Below, in pieces: positions 9,496 through 20,455 of a stretch of 64,000 bases of DNA (positions are counted from its first letter, which is position 1; each line of letters opens with the position of its first letter). Both the position numbers and the translations under genes were made by a program. The DNA comes from Aquabacterium sp. J223 (GTDB lineage Bacteria; Pseudomonadota; Gammaproteobacteria; Burkholderiales; Burkholderiaceae_C). Location of the stretch: contig NZ_CP088297.1 in the NCBI RefSeq assembly GCF_024666615.1, positions 2,728,001-2,792,000 on the forward strand, given 5' to 3'. The notes below the pieces were generated by a model. The model was not told the DNA's origin. It ran no database searches and saw only the letters and a list, made by a program, of their open reading frames with translations.

Positions 9496-10518
9496 ATGCC
9501 GTCGATGCCGAGCCCGATCACCCGCGGCCGTCTGCCGCGCCGTGCGCTGCTGGCCCTGGCCGGCGCTGCGCTCGCGCCCGGCCGGACGGCGGCGCAGGCG
9601 TTCCCGAACCGTCCGATCCGGCTGGTGGTGCCGTATCCGCCCGGCGGGCCGCTGGACATCGGCGCCCGCGCGCTGGCGCAGGCGATGGGCCCGGGCCTGG
9701 GCACCACCGTCGTGGTCGAGAACCGCACCGGGGCCGGCGGCAACATCGGCGCCGACGCGGTGGCCAAGGCGGCGCCGGACGGCCACACGCTGCTCATCGG
9801 CGCGGTGGCCACGCACGCCATCAACCCGTGGCTGTACCCGAGGATGCCGTACGACGCGCTGCGCGACTTCACGCCGATCACCCTGATCGCCGAGGTGCCC
9901 AACGTGCTGGTGCTGCCGGGCGCCTATGCGCGCGAGCACCGCATCGCCGACGTCGCCGGCTTCATCGCCCACCTCAAGGCGAGGCCGGGGCGGCTGCAGT
10001 TCGCCTCCGGCGGCAACGGCAGCGCCGGGCACCTGGCCGGCGAGCTGTTCAAGCAGTTGACCGGCACCTTCGCCGTGCACATCCCCTACCGCGGCGCCGC
10101 GCCGGCGCAGCTGGCGCTGCTGTCGGGCGAGGTGCAGTTCATGTTCGACAACCTGGCGTCGGCGGCGCCGCGCCTGCGCGACGGCTCGCTCAAGGCGCTG
10201 GGCGTGACGACGCCCGGGCCCGCCGGCGCCTTCCCCGAGCTGCCGGCGCTGGCCCGCTCCGGCGTGCCGGCGCTGAAGGGCTTCGACATCAGCACCTGGT
10301 TCGGCCTGTTCGGTCCGGCCGGCCTGCCGGCGCCGGTGCTGCAGCGGCTGAACGAGCAGGCGACGGCCGCGCTGCGCAGCGCGGCGGTGACGGAGACGCT
10401 GGCCCGCTTGGCCGCCGAGCCGGCACCCGGCACGCCGCAGGACCTGCAGCGCAAGGTGGAGGCCGACCACGCCCGCTACCGCGAGATCGTGCGGCGCTCG
10501 GGGGCGACGGTCGACTGA
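9496..10518 (+). CDS. Bug/TctC family tripartite tricarboxylate transporter substrate-binding protein
   Basis: A 340-aa periplasmic binding protein of the Bug (TctC) family, which deliver carboxylates and other small organic acids to TctAB-type permeases. The N-terminus has RGRLPRRALLALAGAALAPG and cleavage near TAAQA, a twin-arginine-like export signal. Family landmarks are FPNRPIRLVVPYPPGGPLDI, VVENRTGAGGNIGADAVAKA, DGHTLLIG, LQFASGGNGSAGHL, VHIPYRGAAPAQLALLSG and WFGLFGPAGLPAPVLQRLN. The ATG at 9496 is the first that gives a signal peptide; a second in-frame ATG lies at 9505. It has no permease genes next to it, as is common for the many orphan bug genes of Burkholderiales. The ligand is not predictable. 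Confidence 0.93.
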   Translation: MPSMPSPITRGRLPRRALLALAGAALAPGRTAAQAFPNRPIRLVVPYPPGGPLDIGARALAQAMGPGLGTTVVVENRTGAGGNIGADAVAKAAPDGHTLLIGAVATHAINPWLYPRMPYDALRDFTPITLIAEVPNVLVLPGAYAREHRIADVAGFIAHLKARPGRLQFASGGNGSAGHLAGELFKQLTGTFAVHIPYRGAAPAQLALLSGEVQFMFDNLASAAPRLRDGSLKALGVTTPGPAGAFPELPALARSGVPALKGFDISTWFGLFGPAGLPAPVLQRLNEQATAALRSAAVTETLARLAAEPAPGTPQDLQRKVEADHARYREIVRRSGATVD

Positions 10519-10522
10519 CGGT

Positions 10523-11254
10523 TCAGGGCCGCGCCACCGGCGCCTCGAACCGCCACTCGAAGCGGTCGTCGTCGTGGACCAGGCGCACCGCCTCGCGGGT
10601 GGTGCGGCAGTGCCAGGTCTGCTGCGCGGTGCGTTCGCGCAGGTGCAGCGCCTGCGGCTGGAACACCGCCACGTTGTGGCCGCCGGGGTCGCGCACCGAG
10701 CGGTAGCGCAGCCAGGCGATGCCTTGCGCGCGCGCGGCGTCGCCCAAGGCCTGGCAGGCGGTGTAGTCGTCCGGGTGCGTCCAGTGCCCGGCCGACGCCG
10801 ACCAGGGCGGGCGGCCGAGGTCGATCGCCCGCCCGCCGATGGCGGCGCGGAAGAAGGTGTGCTGGCTCAGCAGCTCGCCGTCGCGCAGGCCGGCGCTGTC
10901 GACCAGGAAGCGCCAGCGCCAGTAGGCGACCTCGGCGCCGGCGGTGCGCAGCGTCTCGCCGCCGTACCAGAGACCGGGCGAATGGGCGCGGCGGAAGCGG
11001 CTGGCGTGCGGCGATCGGTAGCGGAACGGCGTCGACAGCAGGTAGTGCAGGCCGGCCGCGGCCGGGGGCAGGGCGGGCTTGCCGGCTTCGAGCAGCTGCT
11101 CCAGCACCGCCTGCTCGTCCAGCGAGTCGACCAGCCGCATGGTGGCGACCACGTGCTGCGCCTCGACGCCGCGCCAGGCGCTGGTCTGCCGGTCGGCGGC
11201 GCTGCGGAACCAGTCGTTCTGCCAGGGCCGGGCCGCGCCGTCCGTGCCGCTCAC
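10523..11254 (-). CDS. RES domain toxin of a type II toxin-antitoxin system
   Basis: A 243-aa RES-family protein. RES toxins degrade or modify cellular NAD+, arresting growth. Seen here are the family's Arg in LSTPFRYRSPHASRFRR, the Gly/Tyr/Glu region SPGLWYGGETLRTAGAEVAYWRWRF, FTAR-like spacing around FRAAIGGRAIDLGR, and the Ser motif WLRYRSVRDPGGHNVAVFQPQAL. The gene starts with a 4-base overlap onto the upstream Xre-type antitoxin, so the two are co-translated. The tail converges on the tctC-like gene with a 4-bp gap. Biochemical activity on NAD is inferred from the family. Confidence 0.9.
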   Translation of the reverse strand: MSGTDGAARPWQNDWFRSAADRQTSAWRGVEAQHVVATMRLVDSLDEQAVLEQLLEAGKPALPPAAAGLHYLLSTPFRYRSPHASRFRRAHSPGLWYGGETLRTAGAEVAYWRWRFLVDSAGLRDGELLSQHTFFRAAIGGRAIDLGRPPWSASAGHWTHPDDYTACQALGDAARAQGIAWLRYRSVRDPGGHNVAVFQPQALHLRERTAQQTWHCRTTREAVRLVHDDDRFEWRFEAPVARP

Positions 11255-11631
11255 GAGGGCGCGCGCAGGCCGTCCAGGTAGGCCAGCGTGGCGACCAGCC
11301 CCTCGGCGGTCTGGATCAGCTCGCGCGGCACGCCGCCGAGGGCGTCGTTGTGGCTGCGCATCCAGGCCTGGCGGCGGGCGTCGTCGTTGCCGACCAGCGC
11401 GTCGAGCGAACGGTACACCCGCACCAGCAGCGCCGCCAGTTCGCCCGGTTTGGAGGCGGGATCGAGCCCGCGCTCGCCGCGCAGCAGGCGCGACACCGTC
11501 GGCTCGCTGCTGCCGATCACCCGCGCCAGGGCGGCGCCGGACAGGCCGAGCAGGCTGCCGGCCCGCGCCGTCGCCTTGGCCAGCACCTGCGACGGGTCGA
11601 CCACGGCATGGCGGGCGAGGATTCTTTCCAT
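11251..11631 (-). CDS. Xre/MbcA/ParS-type antitoxin (DUF2384) of the RES toxin
   Basis: A 126-aa antitoxin with an N-terminal Xre-like helix-turn-helix (AGSLLGLSGAALARVIGSSEPTVSRLLRGE, described here by its ends at about residues 25-55) and a C-terminal toxin-binding segment containing the conserved ELAALLVRVYRSLDALVG, WMRSHNDALGGVPRELI and GLVATLAYLDGLR. Arrangement antitoxin then toxin with a 4-base overlap is canonical for Xre-RES pairs. I chose the ATG at 11631 because a sigma-70-like promoter ends just upstream; a TTG at 11658 would add nine residues but would lie inside that promoter. An 18-bp perfect palindrome spans the ATG and is a likely autoregulatory operator. Confidence 0.88.
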   Translation of the reverse strand: MERILARHAVVDPSQVLAKATARAGSLLGLSGAALARVIGSSEPTVSRLLRGERGLDPASKPGELAALLVRVYRSLDALVGNDDARRQAWMRSHNDALGGVPRELIQTAEGLVATLAYLDGLRAPS

Positions 11632-11639
11632 GGAAAGAA
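11622..11639. promoter_or_regulatory. 18-bp perfect palindrome over the antitoxin start codon (candidate operator)
   Basis: TTCTTTCCATGGAAAGAA is its own reverse complement and contains the antitoxin ATG. It lies immediately downstream of a sigma-70-like -10 box on the minus strand. Its length and place fit an operator bound by a dimer of the HTH antitoxin, blocking transcription initiation. A-T rich sequence of this symmetry is rare in this GC-rich window. Confidence 0.65.
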
Positions 11640-11668
11640 ATAGTAGGACTTCACCCAATGTCTGGCAA
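11640..11668 (-). promoter_or_regulatory. Sigma-70-like promoter of the RES-Xre pair
   Basis: On the minus strand a TTGCCA (-35, 11668-11663) and TACTAT (-10, 11645-11640) are separated by exactly 17 bp. The expected transcription start falls at about 11632-11634, within a few bases of the antitoxin ATG at 11631, so the mRNA would be leaderless or nearly so. No start site has been measured. Confidence 0.55.
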
Positions 11669-11690
11669 GCCCTTCAGGTCTGCCTAGAAT
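11662..11690 (+). promoter_or_regulatory. Possible promoter of the metal-efflux operon, overlapping the RES-Xre promoter
   Basis: CTGGCA (11662-11667), 17 bp, then TAGAAT (11685-11690) on the plus strand. The -35 hexamer overlaps that of the minus-strand antitoxin promoter. The predicted start, about 11697, would again be at the ATG of the first gene (11698). The -35 match is weak, so this is tentative. Confidence 0.3.
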
Positions 11691-11697
11691 GGCGGTC

Positions 11698-12111
11698 ATG
11701 CGCGCCCGGTTGTGCTGGCTCCTGCTCTTCCTGCTGCCCCTGCAATGGGCCGCGGCGGTGGCCGCCTGCGACCATGGCGCCCCGGCCCGTGCGGCCCCTG
11801 CCGTGCAGCAAGCCAGTGCGCACCACGGCGCGCAGGGCTCGCACGACGGCGCGCACGCGCACCATGCGCACCTCGCGGAGCACGGCGCCGCCGTCACGGC
11901 CGGTGCCACGGCGGACGCCGCCGACGCGGCGCCGCCGGGCGACCTCGCCACCTGCAGCGCCTGCGACTGCTGCCACCTGGCGGGCAGCGCCCTGCCGGCG
12001 ATGAGCCGGCCGTCGCCGGCCCTGACCGCGGCGCAGCCCCAGCCGCTGTGGGCCGGGGTGCCGCTCTCCAGCCGGTCGACCGACGGGCTGTACCGACCGC
12101 CACGCGGCTGA
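11698..12111 (+). CDS. CzcI-like secreted His-rich protein preceding a metal-efflux operon
   Basis: A 137-aa protein with a signal peptide (RLCWLLLFLLPLQWAAAVAA) followed by a His-rich stretch (HHGAQGSHDGAHAHHAH) and a Cys cluster CSACDCCHLAGSALPAM. This layout matches CzcI/CopI-type small proteins that precede czcCBA operons in Burkholderiales and help regulate or buffer metal in the periplasm. An in-frame ATG at 11689 would add MAV. It opens the 11.7-18.85 kb operon. A short GC hairpin (CCGGT...ACCGG, about 12127-12142) lies between it and the next gene. Confidence 0.72.
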   Translation: MRARLCWLLLFLLPLQWAAAVAACDHGAPARAAPAVQQASAHHGAQGSHDGAHAHHAHLAEHGAAVTAGATADAADAAPPGDLATCSACDCCHLAGSALPAMSRPSPALTAAQPQPLWAGVPLSSRSTDGLYRPPRG

Positions 12112-12228
12112 AGGCCCTCGTTCGGCCGGTGAAGCCACCGGCCGCCGCCCTCCCACCGATCCCGCCGTCCGGCCCGTGCCGGGACGTGCGCGACCGGTGC
12201 GGGGTCCCAGGCCTTCACCCGTTGCCCC

Positions 12229-13515
12229 ATGTCCCCTCGCCCCAGGGCGCCGCGTCCGCGCGTCGCCGCCATGGCCGTGCTGTTCACGGCCAGCGTCTGC
12301 ACGGCCGTGGAGCCGCCACCCCTGCCGCCGGTGCGGGCGTCGGAACAGACAGCGCCCGGCTGGGCCTGGCTGCTCGACCGTGCGTGGACGCGCCAGCGCC
12401 GTGACGAGGCGCAGGCCGCGCGCGGCGCGGTGCTGCAGGCCCGCGGCCAGGCGCTGGCCACGCCCTTCGCCGGTCCGCCCACCGTCGGCCTCGACGTGCG
12501 CCGGGACCTGCCGCCCGGCGCCCGCCTGCCCGGCACCGACACGGTCGGCCAGCGCGGCCGCAACGAGCTGGAGCCGGGCGTGTCGGTGCCGCTGTGGCTG
12601 CCGGGCCAGCGCGAGGCCGGCCGCGCCACCCTGACCGAGGAGGAGGCCGCCCGCACCGCCGCCGCCACGGCCGGCCGCTGGCGCCTGGCCGGCGAACTGC
12701 GCGAGGCCGCGGCCGCGCTGGCCCTGGCGGACGCCCGCTGGCAGGCCGAACGCGCCCGCGAGGCCGGCGCCGCGGCGTTGGAGGACGACGTGCGCCGCCG
12801 TGTCCAGGCCGGCGACCTGGCCCCGGCCGACGCGCTGCTGGCGGCCGAGGAACGCCTCGCCGCCGCCATGGCCGCCCGCGAGGCGCACGGCCTGGCGCAG
12901 TCGGCCCGCGCGCGCTGGCTGGCGCTCACCGGCTGGTCCGGGCCGCTGCCGCCGGCCGAAGTGCCGTTGCCGCCGCTCCCCGACGACGACCATCCCGCGT
13001 TGGCCGAGGCCCGGGCCGCGGTGGGCGTGGCCCAGGCCCGTGCCCGCGAGGCGGCCCTGCTGCGGCGCGACGCCCCGACGTTGTCGATGGCCGCCCGCTT
13101 CGACCGCGAGGGCTACGGCACCGGCTACCGCAACACCGTGCGCGTCGGCATCGCCCTGCCGCTGGACACCGAGGCGCGCAACGCTCCGCGGCTCGCCGCG
13201 GCAGAGGCCGAGCGGCTGGACGCGGAACTGGCGCTGCAGGCCGTCCGACGGCAGCGGCAGCTCGAACGCGAGCAGGCGCTGGCCGAGCGCCAGGCGGCCG
13301 ACGACGCCCTGGCGCTGGCCGCCGAGCGGCTCGCCGTGGCGGGCCGGCTGGACGCGGCGGTGGACCGCGCCTGGCGGGCCGGCGAGCGCGGCCTGCCCGA
13401 ACGGCTGCGGGTGCGCGCGCTGGCGCGCGAGGCCGAATGGGCCCACGAGAACGCACGCCGCCAGGCCGATCGGGCCGCGGCGCGCTGGAACCAGGCGATC
13501 GGAGCCATGCCATGA
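12229..13515 (+). CDS. TolC/CzcC-like outer membrane efflux protein
   Basis: A 428-aa outer membrane factor of a heavy-metal RND system. It has a secretion signal ending near VCTAVEPP, then two TolC-type coiled-coil halves rich in Ala, Arg and Glu (RWRLAGELREAAAALALADA; RRQRQLEREQALAERQAAD), the NELEPGVSVPLWLPGQREAG segment common in CzcC proteins, and LSMAARFDREGYGTGYRNTV with VGIALPLDTEARN. It ends with a 4-base overlap onto the next gene. It would form the outer channel for the adaptor and pump encoded downstream. Confidence 0.85.
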   Translation: MSPRPRAPRPRVAAMAVLFTASVCTAVEPPPLPPVRASEQTAPGWAWLLDRAWTRQRRDEAQAARGAVLQARGQALATPFAGPPTVGLDVRRDLPPGARLPGTDTVGQRGRNELEPGVSVPLWLPGQREAGRATLTEEEAARTAAATAGRWRLAGELREAAAALALADARWQAERAREAGAAALEDDVRRRVQAGDLAPADALLAAEERLAAAMAAREAHGLAQSARARWLALTGWSGPLPPAEVPLPPLPDDDHPALAEARAAVGVAQARAREAALLRRDAPTLSMAARFDREGYGTGYRNTVRVGIALPLDTEARNAPRLAAAEAERLDAELALQAVRRQRQLEREQALAERQAADDALALAAERLAVAGRLDAAVDRAWRAGERGLPERLRVRALAREAEWAHENARRQADRAAARWNQAIGAMP

Positions 13516-14138
13516 ATCGTTCTTTCCTCCTTCCCCTGTGGGCCGCCTTGCTGATGCCGCCGTGGGCGGCGGCGCACGAAGGCGAGGCGCACGGCCGGCC
13601 CGTGCCGCCGATGCCCGCGACACCGCCCGTGGCGGTCACCGCCCCGGCCGATGGCGACCCGGCGGCCGCGGCGCTGGCCGCCGGGCCGCGGTTCGCGCTG
13701 CACAGCGACCGGCTGGAAGCGGTCGGCGTGCTCGACGGCCGCCGCGTCTGGCTGTGGCTGGACGGCTGGGCCGACAACCGGCCCATCGCCGGCGTGCCGG
13801 TGCGCGTCGGCCTCGGCGAGGCCTCGGTCGCCGCCACGGCGGTGGGCGACGCCTACCGCGCCGACCTGCCGGCGGAGCCGCCCGACGGCACGCAGCCGGT
13901 GTTCGTCGAGGTGCGGCTGCCGGCGACCGGCGGCGCGCCGGCCGCGGCCGAACGGCTCACCGGCCGCGTCACCGTCGCCCACGACGACCATGACCACGAC
14001 GACGACCCTGCGTCGGCGTCGGCGTCGGCGGCCTGGAGGCCGCTGGCCGCCGGCGGGCTCGTCGCCGCCGGCGGCCTGCTCGCCGGCTGGTGGCTGGGCC
14101 GGCGCAGCCGGCCGCGTCACCCGGGAGGCTGCGCATGA
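13512..14138 (+). CDS. Unrecognised His/Asp-rich membrane-anchored protein within the metal-efflux operon
   Basis: A 208-aa protein with an N-terminal signal (SFLLPLWAALLMPPWAAAHE) and a His-containing mature start HEGEAHGRP. A beta-rich middle follows (residues about 55-140, with WLWLDGWADNRPIAGVPVRV), then an acidic/His metal-binding-looking run VAHDDHDHDDDPAS, a Gly-rich transmembrane helix (LAAGGLVAAGGLLAGWWLG) and a basic tail. It overlaps both neighbours by 4 bases, so it is produced with the efflux proteins. I do not recognise a named family. A role as a periplasmic metal chaperone or adaptor-like subunit is inferred from context. Confidence 0.75.
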   Translation: MNRSFLLPLWAALLMPPWAAAHEGEAHGRPVPPMPATPPVAVTAPADGDPAAAALAAGPRFALHSDRLEAVGVLDGRRVWLWLDGWADNRPIAGVPVRVGLGEASVAATAVGDAYRADLPAEPPDGTQPVFVEVRLPATGGAPAAAERLTGRVTVAHDDHDHDDDPASASASAAWRPLAAGGLVAAGGLLAGWWLGRRSRPRHPGGCA

Positions 14139-15279
14139 AGCCGTTCCCATCCCCGCTGCGGCGCCACCTCGGCCGCCTGCTGGCGGCGTGGCTGATGCCG
14201 GCGCTGCTCCTGCAGCCGCTGCCCGGCCGGCCCCACGAGGGCGCACCGCACGCCGACGAGGCGCCGGCCGCCGGTCCCGCCGATCACCTGCCGCGCCGCC
14301 TGCCCGACGGCGCGGTCGCCCTGCCCAAGCCGGTGCAGCGCACGCTGGCCCTGCGCACCGTGGTCGCCGAGCCGCGCTCGGTGCCGGCGGTGGTGCAGTT
14401 GGCCGGCCGGGTGGTGACCGACCCGCAGGCCGACGGGCACGTTCAGGCCAGCTGGTCCGGCCGGCTGGAACCGGGCCCGCAGGGCCTGCCGCTGCCCGGC
14501 CAGGCGGTGCGCGCCGGCCAGGTGCTGGCGCGGGTGGTGGCCAACGTCGACCCGCTGGCGCGGGCGCAGCAGGCGGCGCAGCAGGCGGAGCTTCGCGCCG
14601 CGCGCACGCTGGCCGAGCAGCGGCTGCAGCGTCTGCAGTCGCTGGCCGACACCGTGCCGCGCAAGGACATCGACGCCGCGCGCAGCGAGCTGGCCTCGCT
14701 CGACGCCCGGCTGGCCGCGCTCGCGCCGGCAACAGCGCCGGTGGAGCTGCTGCGCGCGCCGGTGTCCGGCGTCATCGCCCGCAGCGAGGCGGTCGCCGGC
14801 CAAGTCGTGGAGGCGCGCGACCTGCTGTTCGAGATCGTCGACCCGCGCCGGCTGCTGATCGAGGCCATCGCCTTCGACGCCGGCCTGGCCGCCGACGTCG
14901 TTGGCGCCGAGCTGCAGTCGGGCGACCGGCGCTGGCCGCTCGCTTTCGTCGGCGCTGCGCGGGTGATGAAGGAGCAGGCGCTGCCTCTGCTGTTCCGCGT
15001 GCGGCAGCGCGAGGGCCTGCCGCTGGCGCTGGGCCAGCCGGTGACGGTGGCGGTGCAGCGCCGAACGCCGCTGCAGGGGATGCCGCTGCCGGCCGCCGCG
15101 CTGGTGCGCTCGGCCGCCAACGAGCCTCAGGTGTGGGTGAAGACCGCGCCGGAGCGCTTCGAGCCGCGGCGCGTGCAGCACCTGCCGCTGGACGGCGGCC
15201 GGGTGCTCATCACGGCCGGCGTCCAGGCGGGTGAACGGGTCGTCACCGACGGTGCGGCCATGCTGCCGCAGGTGCGCTG

Positions 15280-15280
<1 letters not shown>
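14135..15280 (+). CDS. RND efflux periplasmic adaptor (CzcB/CusB-like)
   Basis: A 381-aa membrane-fusion protein linking the RND pump to the outer membrane factor. After a signal sequence (LLAAWLMPALLLQPLPGRPH) come the barrel-sandwich half GRVVTDPQADGHVQASWSGR, a coiled-coil hairpin (AQQAAQQAELRAARTLAEQR...LQSLADTVPRKDIDAARSEL), the second lipoyl half LLRAPVSGVIARSEAVAGQV, and beta-barrel and membrane-proximal parts to GVQAGERVVTDGAAML. It starts at the ATG overlapping the preceding stop; a GTG-type upstream extension is less likely. Its end overlaps the pump start by one base (TGATG). Confidence 0.9.
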
Positions 15281-18450
<3,170 letters not shown>

Positions 18451-18468
18451 CCCAGGAGGATCGAACCG

Positions 18469-18849
18469 ATGACGAAACGCAACCTGCTTCGACTGGCACT
18501 CTCGCTGTGCGCCGCCGCGGCGCCGGTGGGTGCCCTGGCCCATGCCACCCATGGCCAGCCGCAGCACGGCGGCATCGTGGCCGAGGCCGGCGTCTTCCAG
18601 GGCGAGCTGGTCGCCCGCGGCGGCCGGCTGGTCATCCACCTCAGCGAACACGGCCATCCGCTGCCGGCCAAGGGCGCCAAGGGCCGGCTGACGCTGGTGA
18701 TCCAGGGGCAGCAGCAGGAACTGGAGCTGCGCCCGGGCCGCGACAACACGCTGCAGGCCGCGGGGGCGTGGCCGCCCGGGGCCAGGGCCACGGCGACCAT
18801 CACGCTGGCCGACGGCCTGTCCGGCGTGCTGCGCTTCGAGGCGAAGTGA
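18469..18849 (+). CDS. Small periplasmic protein closing the metal-efflux operon
   Basis: A 126-aa protein with a good Shine-Dalgarno (CCAGGAGGA, 8 bases before the ATG) and a signal peptide (RLALSLCAAAAPVGALA). The mature end starts HATHGQPQHGGIVAEAGVFQ, and the rest is predicted all-beta with VIHLSEHGHPLPAKGAKGRL and ITLADGLSGVLRFEAK. Proteins of this look follow CzcA-type pumps in Burkholderiales and are usually called hypothetical. Histidines near the mature N-terminus suggest metal binding; this is an inference. It converges on the acyl-CoA synthetase-like gene with a 3-bp gap. Confidence 0.8.
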   Translation: MTKRNLLRLALSLCAAAAPVGALAHATHGQPQHGGIVAEAGVFQGELVARGGRLVIHLSEHGHPLPAKGAKGRLTLVIQGQQQELELRPGRDNTLQAAGAWPPGARATATITLADGLSGVLRFEAK

Positions 18850-18852
18850 CGC

Positions 18853-20388
18853 TCAGTCCACGGCCGGCGCGAGGTCCTTCAGCTCGCGCTTGAGCACCTT
18901 GCCGATCGGGCTGCGCGGCAGGCTGTCGACCACGCTCACGCCGGCCAGCCGCTGGGTCTTGCCCAGGCGCTCGTTGGCCCAGGCGAGCAGCGCCGCGCCG
19001 TCCAGCGCCTGGCCCGGCCGCGCCGCCACGAAGCCCCACGGCGTCTCGCCCCAGCGCTGCGACGGCAGGCCGACCACCGCCGCCTCCAGCACCGCCGGGT
19101 GCGACTGCAGCACCGACTCCAGGTCGCTGGGGTAGAGGTTGAAGCCGCCGCTGATGATCATGTCCTTGCGGCGGTCCACCAGCACCAGGAAGCCGTCGTC
19201 GTCGAAGCGGCCGACGTCGCCGGTGCGGATGAAGCGCAGGCCGTCGGGCGAGAACCATTCGGCCTCGCGGCTGGCGTCGGGCCGGCGGTGGTAGCCGCTC
19301 ATCATCGACGGCGAGCGGCCAACCACCTCGCCGACGCTGTCCGGATGCCGGGGCAGCTCGCGGTCCTGCCCGTCGATCAGGCGGATGTCCTGATTCGCCA
19401 GCGGCCGGCCGACGGTGTGCAGCTTGTCCGGGTGCAGGTGGGCTTCGAGCACGCAGGAGCCGCCGCCCTCGGTCATGCCGTAGAACTCGACCAGCCCGCC
19501 CGGCCAGCGGCGCAGCACTTCGGCCTTCAGTTCGGCGGGGAAGGGCGCACTGGTGCAGAACTTCATCACCGTCGACGACAGGTCGGTGCGGTCGAAGTCT
19601 GCATGCGCCAGCAGGCGGCGGTACTGCACCGGCACGAGCATGGTGTGGCTCATGCGATGAGCCTGCGCGAGCCCCAGCCAGCGCCCCGCCTCGAACTTCG
19701 GCATCAGCACCACGCAGCCGCCGGCGGCCAGCGTGGGGAAGAAGGCGACCAGCGTGGTGTTGGAGTACAGCGGCGTGGACAGCAGCGTCACCGCCTGCGG
19801 GCCGTAGCCCCATGACAGACCGCGCTGGGCGTGCCTCCAGCGCATCGACCACGGCTGCACGATGCCCTTGGGCTCACCGGTCGTGCCGGAGGAGTAGATG
19901 AGGTTGAAGGGCGCCTCGGGCGGCATCGCCACCGGCCGGGGCTGCAGGCCGTCGGCGGCCAGCCAGGCGGACAGCGGCCGCGGGCCCTCGCCGTCCAGCC
20001 GCCACTGCGGCACGGCGCTGTGCTCGAAGCCGTCGGCGGTGCCGGCATCGGTGAACAGCAGCGCGGCGCCGCAGTCGTCCAGCATGCGGGCCAGCGCCTG
20101 GGGCGTGCTGCCCGGCGCCAGCGGCGCCACCGCCACGCCCGCCCGCACCGCGCCCAGGTACACCGCGGCGTAGGCGCAGGACGCGGCGGCGCAGACGGCG
20201 ACGGTGTCGCCGGCGCCCAGGCCGTCGCGCTGCAGCGCCACGGCCACCCGGTCCATCCACCGGTCCAGCGCCGACCAGCTGAGCCGCTGCCCGTCGTCCA
20301 CCAGCGCCGGCGCGTCGGGCCGCGCCTTCGCGTGCTGGCGCAGCAGGTCCGGGATGGACCCGAAGTCGTCGTGCAGTGAAAGCGGCAT
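18853..20388 (-). CDS. Class I adenylate-forming enzyme, acyl-CoA synthetase-like
   Basis: A 511-aa AMP-dependent synthetase/ligase that would activate a carboxylic acid through an acyl-adenylate and pass it to CoA. Motifs: the P-loop LIYSSGTTGEPKGIV at about residues 165-179, the A5 motif VEFYGMTEGGGS, A7 FIRTGDVGRFDDDGFLVL, the hinge DRRKDMIISGGFNLYPSDLE, and the A10 lysine motif RSPIGKVLKRELKDL. Full length for the family. Substrate is not predictable: the acid-binding region resembles neither the acetyl- nor the benzoyl-CoA ligase pattern clearly. It stands alone on the minus strand, about 70 bp from the cation diffusion facilitator gene. Confidence 0.93.
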   Translation of the reverse strand: MPLSLHDDFGSIPDLLRQHAKARPDAPALVDDGQRLSWSALDRWMDRVAVALQRDGLGAGDTVAVCAAASCAYAAVYLGAVRAGVAVAPLAPGSTPQALARMLDDCGAALLFTDAGTADGFEHSAVPQWRLDGEGPRPLSAWLAADGLQPRPVAMPPEAPFNLIYSSGTTGEPKGIVQPWSMRWRHAQRGLSWGYGPQAVTLLSTPLYSNTTLVAFFPTLAAGGCVVLMPKFEAGRWLGLAQAHRMSHTMLVPVQYRRLLAHADFDRTDLSSTVMKFCTSAPFPAELKAEVLRRWPGGLVEFYGMTEGGGSCVLEAHLHPDKLHTVGRPLANQDIRLIDGQDRELPRHPDSVGEVVGRSPSMMSGYHRRPDASREAEWFSPDGLRFIRTGDVGRFDDDGFLVLVDRRKDMIISGGFNLYPSDLESVLQSHPAVLEAAVVGLPSQRWGETPWGFVAARPGQALDGAALLAWANERLGKTQRLAGVSVVDSLPRSPIGKVLKRELKDLAPAVD

Positions 20389-20455
20389 GGTCGGCGATTC
20401 TCGGTGGCCGGGTCGGACAGTGTCTGTCGCCTGGGCGGCAGCCGCGCCGGGCCGC

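Noticed and set aside
13978-14035. GTCGGC and CGACGA micro-repeats
   Set aside because: They encode the Asp/His- and Ser/Ala-rich linker of the 208-aa protein; ordinary low-complexity coding.
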